Below, in pieces: positions 1 through 5,503 of a DNA stretch of 5,503 nt. The notes beneath the pieces were generated by a model. It did not search any database, was not told where the DNA came from, and worked only from the letters and a program-made list of their open reading frames with translations. The stretch is from contig JBEVCF010000129.1 in the NCBI GenBank assembly GCA_040514355.1, positions 1 to 5,503 of the forward strand. The letters run 5' to 3'. Position numbers and translations under genes: made by a program. This DNA is from Opacimonas sp040514355. Lineage in GTDB: Bacteria > Pseudomonadota > Gammaproteobacteria > Enterobacterales > Alteromonadaceae. The number at the start of each line of letters is the position of its first letter. Positions within the stretch are counted from its first letter, which is position 1.

Positions 1-15
1 TAATTAATACTGACT

Positions 16-648
16 ATGACAGAAAATTGTTCACCTCCCACGATCATCGCCATTAGTGGCGCATCGGGTTCAGGCAAATCGCTGTTCACCGATAATTTAT
101 TAAAACGTCTCACTGTTGATGCGGACGTGCTTGTACTGCAAGAAGACCGCTACTACAAAGCACAAGATGATAAGCCTATGGCGGTGCGGGAGATCACTAA
201 TTATGATCACCCTTCGGCGTTTGAACACAGCTTACTAAAAATGCATTTATCTGAATTGTTGGCAGGCAACAGCATTCAATATCCTGAATATTGTTATGCA
301 ACCCATACGCGCAAACCAGAAACAACACCGTTACAACCAGCAAAAATCATTATTGTCGAGGGGATCATGTTACTCGCAGCGCCAGAGTTACATGATATGT
401 TTGATCTCACCTTATTTGTCGATACGCCACTTGATATTTGCTTGCTGCGTCGTACCTTGCGCGATATTCAAGAACGCGGTAGAACGATTGAATCTGTAGC
501 TAAACAGTATCAAGCCACAGTCAAACCGATGTATCATGAGTTTATTGAACCCAATAAAATGACCGCGGATATGATCATTACCCAAGGCGGCGAAAACGAA
601 GCGGCATTAACGGTGGTCACACACCATATTCAATCACTGTTACGATAA
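16..648 (+). CDS. udk: Uridine/cytidine kinase
   Basis: Cytosolic pyrimidine nucleoside salvage enzyme that phosphorylates uridine and cytidine to UMP and CMP with ATP or GTP. The 210-residue protein matches the roughly 213-residue length of the E. coli enzyme and is complete. Visible motifs: P-loop GASGSGKS (residues 15-22); the substrate-side EDRYYK segment (43-48); NYDHPSAF (62-69); the YATHTRKPET region (94-103); Walker-B-like IIIVEGIMLL (111-120); FVDTPLDICLLRR (134-146); the lid-type RDIQERGR stretch (149-156); and the FIEPNKMTADMII tail (176-188). These follow the Udk order closely. The ATG at 16 puts the P-loop at the normal distance from the N-terminus. Only 15 bases precede it, without a clear Shine-Dalgarno, so promoter and operon start lie outside the window. 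It is first of three closely spaced + strand genes, with a nucleoside transporter next. Family assignment is secure; true preference for uridine over cytidine is inferred. Confidence 0.95.
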   Translation: MTENCSPPTIIAISGASGSGKSLFTDNLLKRLTVDADVLVLQEDRYYKAQDDKPMAVREITNYDHPSAFEHSLLKMHLSELLAGNSIQYPEYCYATHTRKPETTPLQPAKIIIVEGIMLLAAPELHDMFDLTLFVDTPLDICLLRRTLRDIQERGRTIESVAKQYQATVKPMYHEFIEPNKMTADMIITQGGENEAALTVVTHHIQSLLR

Positions 649-655
649 CAATAAT

Positions 656-661
656 AAAAGG
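656..661 (+). promoter_or_regulatory. Shine-Dalgarno of the nucleoside transporter gene
   Basis: AAAAGG lies 7 bases before the ATG at 669, inside the 20-bp gap after udk. It supports this start. The gap has no obvious promoter or terminator, which favours co-transcription with udk. Confidence 0.6.
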
Positions 662-668
662 TAGCCCT

Positions 669-1883
669 ATGACAGGCATCATCGGAATCATCTTATTACT
701 CGGTATTGCTTTTGCCTTAAGTGCTAAACGCAGTGCCATTAATTGGCGCACTATAGGTGGCGCATTCGCATTACAAGTGGGGATAGCGTTATTTATATTG
801 TATGTCCCAATTGGGGTAACCGCCTTACTCGCTGTAACTGAATTTGTCGCCAGTGTAATCGCCTTTGCTGACCAAGGGATCAATTTTGTATTTGGTGCGG
901 TCGGTAACAAATCGCTGGGGTTCATCTTTGCGTTCAACGTTTTACCCGTTATTATTTTCTTTTCATCACTCATTGCAGTGTTATATCACCTTGGCGTGAT
1001 GAAATGGGTAATATCAATTATTGGCGGCGCGCTGCAAAAACTACTGGGCACGTCCAAACCCGAATCGATGTCTGCTGCGGCTAATATTTTTGTCGGGCAA
1101 ACCGAAGCCCCCTTGGTCGTGCGTCCTTTCATTCCCAAAATGACGCAATCCGAACTCTTCGCTATTATGGTGGGCGGTCTTGCATCCATCGCTGGTTCAA
1201 TCATGGCGGGTTATGCAGGGATCGGTGTCGAATTAAAGTACTTGTTAGCAGCGAGCTTCATGGCGGCGCCTGCCGGACTATTGATGGCAAAAATCATGCT
1301 ACCCGAAACAGAAACCCCCAACAATGATTTAGAAGTCGCGCAAGAGCAAACCGATGACAGTTCCTACGCTAATGTATTTGATGCCGCGGCATCAGGCGCG
1401 TCGGCAGGTTTACAATTGGCACTCAATGTCGGTGCAATGTTGTTAGCGTTTGTGGCGTTGATTGCTTTGTTAAATGGTCTAATTGGCTGGATTGGTGGTG
1501 TATTTGGCCAAGACAATATTACATTTGAATATCTACTTGGCTTAGTATTAGCGCCGTTAGCCTGGGCTATTGGCGTAGATTGGTCAGAAGCACAGTTGGC
1601 AGGTAGTTTTATTGGACAAAAAATCGTAGTAAACGAATTTGTGGCGTATTTGAGTTTTATCGATGCGGCCGACCAATTATCAGAAAAATCCCAAGCAATC
1701 ATTACGTTTGCATTGTGTGGCTTTGCCAACTTCTCGTCCATTGCCATTTTAATGGGTGGCATCGGCGCAATGGCCCCTAACCGCCGCAAAGACATCGCAC
1801 GTTTGGGTCTAAAAGCGGTTTGTGCAGCGACACTGGCTAATTTGATGAGTGCCGCGTTAGCAGGTATTTTCTTATCATTCTAA
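669..1883 (+). CDS. nupC: NupC-family (CNT) concentrative nucleoside transporter
   Basis: Inner-membrane symporter that imports nucleosides using a cation gradient (Na+ or H+). At 404 residues it is the usual bacterial CNT size (E. coli NupC is 400). It is strongly hydrophobic, with helical segments from residue 1 to the C-terminus at 404. Ligand-contact motifs known from the Vibrio cholerae CNT structure are present: GQTEAP (143-148, corresponding to the Gln-Thr-Glu that reads base and ribose), VNEFVAY (321-327, Glu323 as the ribose-binding acid) and GFANFSS (351-357, Asn354 and Ser357). It starts 20 bp after udk, so uptake and phosphorylation are encoded together and imported pyrimidine nucleosides would be trapped as monophosphates. 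The symbol is given at family level; Na+ versus H+ coupling and substrate range cannot be decided here. Another member of the family (NupX-like) is possible. Confidence 0.9.
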   Translation: MTGIIGIILLLGIAFALSAKRSAINWRTIGGAFALQVGIALFILYVPIGVTALLAVTEFVASVIAFADQGINFVFGAVGNKSLGFIFAFNVLPVIIFFSSLIAVLYHLGVMKWVISIIGGALQKLLGTSKPESMSAAANIFVGQTEAPLVVRPFIPKMTQSELFAIMVGGLASIAGSIMAGYAGIGVELKYLLAASFMAAPAGLLMAKIMLPETETPNNDLEVAQEQTDDSSYANVFDAAASGASAGLQLALNVGAMLLAFVALIALLNGLIGWIGGVFGQDNITFEYLLGLVLAPLAWAIGVDWSEAQLAGSFIGQKIVVNEFVAYLSFIDAADQLSEKSQAIITFALCGFANFSSIAILMGGIGAMAPNRRKDIARLGLKAVCAATLANLMSAALAGIFLSF

Positions 1884-1887
1884 GGAG
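1882..1887 (+). promoter_or_regulatory. Strong Shine-Dalgarno of the oxygenase gene, overlapping the upstream stop
   Basis: AAGGAG overlaps the TAA stop of the transporter gene (1881-1883) and lies 9 bases before the ATG at 1897. Ribosomes finishing the transporter would be on top of this site, so translational coupling within one message is likely. Confidence 0.75.
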
Positions 1888-1896
1888 AGCAAAAAA

Positions 1897-2751
1897 ATGA
1901 ATGCGACCATTTTACAAGCCGTTGATTATCGTGCTGCAGATGCCAAAGCACGCTTTGTTGCCTCCTTACGCGAAACGGGGTTTGGCGTCTTAACCAATCA
2001 CCCCATCGAACAAGCGCGGGTCCAAGCTATTTATGACCACTGGCAAGATTGGTTCAATCAACCACCCGCAGCCAAAGAAGCATTTTTGTATAACAAAGGC
2101 ACCCAGGACGGCTTTTTTCCAGCTCGCATTTCAGAAACGGCCAAAGGCTTTACCAAGAAAGATATCAAAGAATATTTTCATTACTACCCTTGGGGCCAAT
2201 GCCCTGCTGAACTCAAAGCTGAACTTGCGGCTTATTACGCAGATACGTCGGCATTCGCAGCCGAATTATTAAGTTGGATTCAAGAATGCTCGCCTGTCGA
2301 TGTCGCATGTCATTATCGTGAACCACTGTCCAACATGATCAACGATTCCGACCAAACACTGCTACGCGTGTTGCACTACCCCCCTCTAGCAGGAGATGAA
2401 GAAGCCGGTGCAATAAGAGCAGCGGCGCATGAAGATATCAACCTTATCACCATCCTTCCTGCTGCCAATGAGCCAGGTCTGCAAGTGCAAGCCAAAGACA
2501 GGAGCTGGTTAGATGTACCAAGTGATTTTGGTAACCTCATCATCAATATCGGCGACATGCTCCAAGAGGCCTCCGGAGGCTATTTCCCGTCCACGTCACA
2601 CCGGGTCATCAATCCTGAAGGGGCGGACATGAGCAAATCACGTATTTCATTGCCATTGTTCCTCCACCCCCGACCCGATGTGGTGTTATCCGACAAACAC
2701 ACAGCAAAAAGCTACCTACACGAGCGTTTGACAGAACTGGGTGTAATTTGA
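1897..2751 (+). CDS. Isopenicillin-N-synthase-like 2-oxoglutarate/Fe(II)-dependent oxygenase
   Basis: Probable soluble non-heme iron oxygenase of the IPNS/plant-type 2OG dioxygenase family (DIOX_N followed by 2OG-FeII_Oxy). The catalytic C-terminal half shows the full iron triad: His178 and Asp180 in AAAHEDINLITIL, and His235 in FPSTSHRVINP. The 2-oxoglutarate or carboxylate-binding Arg249-x-Ser251 sits in SKSRISLPLF. Typical family segments also include RVLHYPP (157-163) and INIGDMLQ (216-223). The N-terminal part (residues 15-60, with TGFGVLTNHPI) matches the DIOX_N pattern but is short. At 284 residues the protein is at the small end for this family, with no sign of truncation. It starts 13 bp after the transporter with a strong Shine-Dalgarno. 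Substrate is unknown. Fungal thymine 7-hydroxylase belongs to the same broad fold family, so with a nucleoside transporter and uridine kinase upstream, a nucleoside or pyrimidine substrate is a reasonable but unproven inference. Confidence 0.88.
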   Translation: MNATILQAVDYRAADAKARFVASLRETGFGVLTNHPIEQARVQAIYDHWQDWFNQPPAAKEAFLYNKGTQDGFFPARISETAKGFTKKDIKEYFHYYPWGQCPAELKAELAAYYADTSAFAAELLSWIQECSPVDVACHYREPLSNMINDSDQTLLRVLHYPPLAGDEEAGAIRAAAHEDINLITILPAANEPGLQVQAKDRSWLDVPSDFGNLIINIGDMLQEASGGYFPSTSHRVINPEGADMSKSRISLPLFLHPRPDVVLSDKHTAKSYLHERLTELGVI

Positions 2752-2778
2752 AGCAAAAGTTGTCTCAAACAATTTAAA

Positions 2779-2852
2779 GGACGACAAAACGTAAGATTTG
2801 AACGACCTCACGACGCAGGCGTGTAGGAGGAAAATGTTATGTTTTGTCGTCC
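2779..2852 (+). repeat. Structured repeat element, copy 1 (long inverted arms around a 32-nt core)
   Basis: The outer arms GGACGACAAAAC (2779-2790) and GTTTTGTCGTCC (2841-2852) are perfect inverse complements. Pairing extends inward to 2799/2832, making 21 positions with one G-T wobble (2791/2840) and one G-G mismatch (2795/2836). The loop is a 32-nt core (2800-2831). It contains a smaller hairpin: CCTCACG (2806-2812) against CGTG-T-AGG (2820-2827), with T2824 bulged. A second copy follows 28 bp downstream. No T-tract follows the stem on the + strand, so it is not a textbook terminator. It lies just after the oxygenase gene in what would be its 3' untranslated region. It could be a MITE/REP-like repeat, an RNA-stability or termination structure, or a small structured RNA motif. 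I do not recognise the family. Confidence 0.8.
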
Positions 2853-2879
2853 ACAACCAAGTAGTAATTTCAACTAAAA

Positions 2880-2950
2880 GGGACAAAACGTTGCTCCCGA
2901 ACGACCTCACGACGAAGGAGTGTAGGAGTAGGGAGTAATGTTTTGTTGCC
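2880..2950 (+). repeat. Structured repeat element, copy 2
   Basis: Second copy of the preceding element, same orientation. Arms 2882-2898 and 2931-2947 pair over 17 positions with three G-T wobbles (2882/2947, 2890/2939, 2893/2936). The core 2899-2930 is again exactly 32 nt and differs from copy 1 at only three positions. The inner eight arm positions differ strongly from copy 1 (TTGCTCCC here, TAAGATTT there), yet the opposite arm changes to match, so structure is kept while sequence is not. The boundaries 2880-2950 are chosen because TAAAA stands on both sides (2875-2879 and 2951-2955), a possible target duplication. The element ends 12 bp past the stop of the convergent MarR-family gene. 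On the - strand the stem is followed by a short T run (CCCTTTTAG), so it might also help terminate that transcript. Confidence 0.8.
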
Positions 2951-2962
2951 TAAAATGTTAAA

Positions 2963-3442
2963 TTACAACACCGGTTTGTCTAAATTCCCAACCTCAAGCA
3001 CCGGTGCGGCGTCGAGTTTTTCAGCGTCCATCATACTAGCGATGCGTTGCATGGTGGCCACCATTTGCGATTTTTCCCATTCTTCCAGCGCCGAAAAACG
3101 ATTGGTAAAATGTTCTTGCAACGGCAATGGTGCTTTGCCCAAAGCGACTTGTCCAGCTTCTGTGAGAAAAACCCCCACACGGCGTTTGTCTTCGGTACTG
3201 CGTATGCGGTTGATGAGAGTACGGACTTCCATTCGGTCTAGAATACTGGTCACGGTCGCGGGGCTGAGGTTAATACTTTCGGCAATTTGTTTGACCATGA
3301 CCCCTGGGCGTTTGCCTACTTCTTGTAAGACGAGCAACTGCGGGCCAGTCAAACCGACTTCTCGACTGAGTTGCTTTGAGCGCATATCGATGGCGCGAAT
3401 AACTTTGCGCAGGGCGACTAACAATTCTTCATCTTTGGACAT
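2963..3442 (-). CDS. cosR: MarR-family transcriptional regulator, CosR-like
   Basis: Dimeric winged-helix DNA-binding protein of 159 residues, a normal MarR length. Helical N-terminal dimerisation part at residues 1-30, then LTGPQLLVLQEVGKRPGV (31-48), the helix-turn-helix with recognition helix SPATVTSILDRME (60-72), and the wing with the family-typical Asp-Lys-Arg-Arg (85-88) leading into VGVFLTEAG (89-97). A C-terminal helical region completes the dimer interface. The ATG at 3442 lies 12 bp past the true stop of the osmolyte transporter, preceded by a weak AAGAG about ten bases upstream, so the two genes are probably one transcript. In Vibrio, CosR is a MarR-family regulator of compatible-solute genes (ectoine synthesis and BCCT carriers) encoded beside a BCCT gene. 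That context and general resemblance are why I suggest CosR. The MarR family is certain; the CosR identity is an inference from memory of the family and gene order. Confidence 0.9.
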   Translation of the reverse strand: MSKDEELLVALRKVIRAIDMRSKQLSREVGLTGPQLLVLQEVGKRPGVMVKQIAESINLSPATVTSILDRMEVRTLINRIRSTEDKRRVGVFLTEAGQVALGKAPLPLQEHFTNRFSALEEWEKSQMVATMQRIASMMDAEKLDAAPVLEVGNLDKPVL

Positions 3443-3454
3443 GCTTAAAGACTC

Positions 3455-5421
3455 TTATTTTAATAAATGTAAAAAATGCACGTGTTTTTGGTACTGCTCA
3501 ACGACATCGTTGATGATGGCTTCTTCNNNNNNNNNNTAATATCGTAATCCAAGCCCCCCTCGGCTAAGTGCACTTCTGCTCGATAATAGGTTTGCTCTTC
3601 ATCCGCACTGTATGCTTCTTCTATGAGATCAGGCTGGACGTGAGTTCTGGCACGCACAGTATAAACGAATTCAGGCTGTTCGACATGCTCCACCACTAAG
3701 GTAATTTTATCACCTTCAGTAAGCACCGTACTATTAATATTATTGTTTTGTAGTTCGATAGAGACTTGTTCTAGCGCAGGCTGGACCTTGTCACTCAAAA
3801 ACCGTAACACTTTCGCTTTGGACGGAAAATTGACGATCGTCGCTAGACGCTTTTTCCAATCATCATCACGACTAGCGGGCGCTTGTGGAACAGCCACGTT
3901 CATGGCTTGCTGCTTGGTCGATTCGATCCTCAGTGCGGTGAATGTGCCATAAATGGCAACAATTAATACGCCTGTAAAGGGTAACGCGCTGGCGATCGAC
4001 ATGGTTTGTAATGCCGACATACCACCATTGATCAACAAGATACACGCGACAATACCGATAATAATCGTCCAATAGAAGCGCTGCCACAAAGGCGTATTGT
4101 TATTGCCGTTACTGGCTAACATGTCAATGACCATGGCACCGGAATCGCACGATGTAACAAAGAATATAATCACCATGATCAATGCAATAAACGAAATCAC
4201 TTGAGTAAACGGTAGGGTTTCTAAAAACGTAAACAATGCCAAAGAGGCATCGGCAGACACGCGGTCGGCCAATTCGGGCATGGCGCCGCTGTTAATCAAT
4301 TCAATACCACTGTTACCGAACACCGTCATCCAAATAAAAGTGAACCCTGATGGGATAAACAATACGCCAGTCAGAAACTCTCTGATCGTGCGGCCTCTAG
4401 AAATCCTCGCAATAAACAACCCGACAAACGGTGACCAAGACAGCCACCATGCCCAGTAGAAAATGGTCCACCCGCCAATCCAATCTGTTTTTTGATATGC
4501 AAATAAATTAAACGTATTGTGGACGATATCCGAAAGATAGTTACCAATGTTTTGTACCAACGCCTGGGCTAGAAATAAACTTGGCCCTAGCACGAATACA
4601 AACAATAGCAACAACACCGCAAGTACCATATTGGCTTGTGAAAGCCACTTAATCCCACGATCCAAGCCCGTGCACACCGAAATCAGTGCAAGCCCAGTGA
4701 TAAAGGCAATGATCCCTAACTGCAACCCAGTTGAAATCCCCGTATCAAACAGATAATCAATCCCCGAATTGATTTGTAGCACCCCAAAGCCAAGTGATGT
4801 GATCACGCCAAAAATGGTACTGATCACGGCAAACACATCGACTATATCCCCGCGCCATGAGTAAATTTTATCGCCAATGATGGGATGTAAGGCAGAACGT
4901 AGCGTCAACGGTAAGTTATGGCGGAAAGCAAAATAAGCTAAAATAAGTGCTACTACTGCATATATCGCCCAACCATGAAGCCCCCAGTGAAAAAAGGTCA
5001 TTTTCAAGGCTTCGCGCGTTGCCTCAATAGAATTAGGCTCTGCAGTGGGGGGCGCCATGTAATGCATCACAGGCTCTGCCACACCAAAAAACATTAACCC
5101 TATGCCCATTCCTGCCGAAAACAACATCGCCAGCCAAGTTAGGTTGGAATAATCGGGTTGCGCGTGGTCTGGTCCTAATTTGATGTGGCCGTGTCTCGAT
5201 ACACATAAATATGTGACTGCGACCAAGATCCCAGCCACCGCTAACACATAAAACCACCCAGCCGTATCAACAATGGTCGATTGCAATGTAGAAAAGAAGG
5301 CCTCCATATACTCTGGGAAGCTAACGGTAATCACAACCAGTAACAGAACTAAGCTACTCGACCAAACAAATACCCCCTTATTCAATTTATTAGGATTGTA
5401 GTTATTTTTGTTTTCACTCAT
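3455..5421 (-). CDS. betT: BCCT-family choline/glycine-betaine transporter, BetT-like (contains assembly gap)
   Basis: Inner-membrane secondary transporter importing choline or betaine-type osmoprotectants. After a short polar N-terminus come the twelve-helix BCCT core and a long cytoplasmic tail (from about residue 500), as in BetT. Landmarks: glycine-rich GMGIGLM (104-110); aromatic residues Trp146, Trp151 and Tyr154 in HWGLHGWAIY; HNLPLTLRSALHPIIGD (168-184); the BCCT signature WTIFYWAWWLSWSPF (318-332) with Trp325/326/329, matching the BetP substrate-site tryptophans; RISRGRTIREF (339-349); and TSCDSGAMVIDML (423-435). Ten Ns at 3527-3536 fall after residue 628. Read straight through, the frame gives a nonsense tail ending at 3460. 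In the other frame, bases 3526 down to 3455 encode EEAIINDVVEQY...FLHLLK, a typical BetT C-terminus, with a TAA at 3455-3457, so I end the gene there at about 655 residues. Substrate choice (choline versus betaine) and ion coupling are not decidable. The symbol is at subfamily level; Vibrio would call such a gene opuD or bccT. Confidence 0.9.
3527..3536. other. Assembly gap (10 Ns) inside the BCCT gene
   Basis: Ten consecutive Ns. Upstream coding (toward higher coordinates) ends with LDYDI plus one base A. Coding below the gap resumes with EEAIINDVV. To keep both in one frame the missing stretch must leave remainder 2 when divided by 3 (8, 11 or 14 bases, for example). Ten is therefore a placeholder or an error, not the true length. 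The leftover A would fit an ATG (Met) codon, as is common at this place in BetT tails. Confidence 0.95.
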
Positions 5422-5503
5422 AGTTATTTAGTTCTTTCTATACAATTTATTAGACCTGCGCATAATGAACGCTCAAGGATTATTTAGCAACCAAATTACA
5501 ATC
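5422..5503 (-). promoter_or_regulatory. Upstream region of the BCCT gene with tentative promoter
   Basis: AT-rich leader with no coding sequence. On the - strand, TTGAGC (5476-5471) and TAATAA (5452-5447) are 18 bp apart and could be -35 and -10 boxes. TATAGA (5442-5437) is an alternative -10 but has only a poor -35 partner (TTATGC). The ribosome site is weak: AGAAAGA lies about a dozen bases before the ATG. An osmotically controlled promoter with a CosR-type operator would be expected here, but I see no convincing palindromic operator in the visible 82 bases. Confidence 0.3.

Noticed and set aside
669..1883. Long open frames on the - strand (986-1204, 1364-1795) inside the transporter gene
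   Set aside because: They lie opposite a well-supported CNT gene and their translations match no family motif.
2757..2775. Short hairpin just after the oxygenase stop (7-bp AT-rich stem with one G-T pair, 5-nt loop)
   Set aside because: The stem is weak and no T-tract follows on the + strand, so it is not convincing as an intrinsic terminator.
2716..2910. 64-codon open frame on the - strand across the intergenic repeats
   Set aside because: It runs through the oxygenase stop, copy 1 and part of copy 2 of the inverted repeats. The translation has no recognisable domain and its length is what chance allows.
2779..2950. CRISPR array
   Set aside because: There are only two units, the shared core is itself inside an inverted-arm stem rather than alternating with spacers of constant size, and no cas genes are present.
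2943..3539. 198-codon open frame on the + strand opposite the MarR-family gene
   Set aside because: It is antisense to a clear MarR gene and runs into the N gap. Its Ser/Arg/Cys-rich composition is typical of a shadow frame.
3455..5421. BCCT gene as a frameshifted pseudogene
   Set aside because: The only frame break coincides with the N run, and a family-typical C-terminus is readable directly after it, so the break is an assembly artefact.

Overview
The window reads like ordinary chromosomal DNA from a marine or salt-adapted gammaproteobacterium (Vibrionales/Alteromonadales-like). I base this on the Udk and CNT proteins resembling the enterobacterial and Vibrio forms, a BetT-like osmolyte carrier beside a CosR-like MarR regulator, moderate GC and Shine-Dalgarno-led genes. 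The exact genus cannot be read from the sequence. A run of ten Ns shows that it comes from a draft or scaffolded assembly.

Left half (1-2751, + strand): a compact three-gene unit made of uridine kinase (udk), a NupC/CNT-type nucleoside:cation symporter, and an isopenicillin-N-synthase-like 2-oxoglutarate/Fe(II) oxygenase. Gaps are only 20 and 13 bp, and each downstream gene has a clear Shine-Dalgarno, so the three are probably co-transcribed. Transporter plus kinase means uptake and phosphorylation of pyrimidine nucleosides. The oxygenase is the unexpected partner and may act on a nucleoside or nucleobase.

Middle (2752-2962): a 211-bp gap between convergent genes. It holds two tandem copies of a structured element. 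Each has long inverted arms around a 32-nt core, 29/32 identical between copies. The arms differ in sequence between copies but keep pairing by compensatory changes. I do not recognise the family; it is the most unusual feature here.

Right half (2963-5421, - strand): a BetT-like BCCT osmolyte transporter followed 12 bp later by a MarR-family regulator resembling Vibrio CosR, probably one transcript read right to left. The transporter would import choline or betaine-type compatible solutes and the regulator would tune osmolyte genes. The N run lies inside the transporter's C-terminal tail and shifts its apparent frame. The real C-terminus is readable in another frame beyond the gap. The last 82 bp (5422-5503) are the transporter's upstream region with a tentative promoter.
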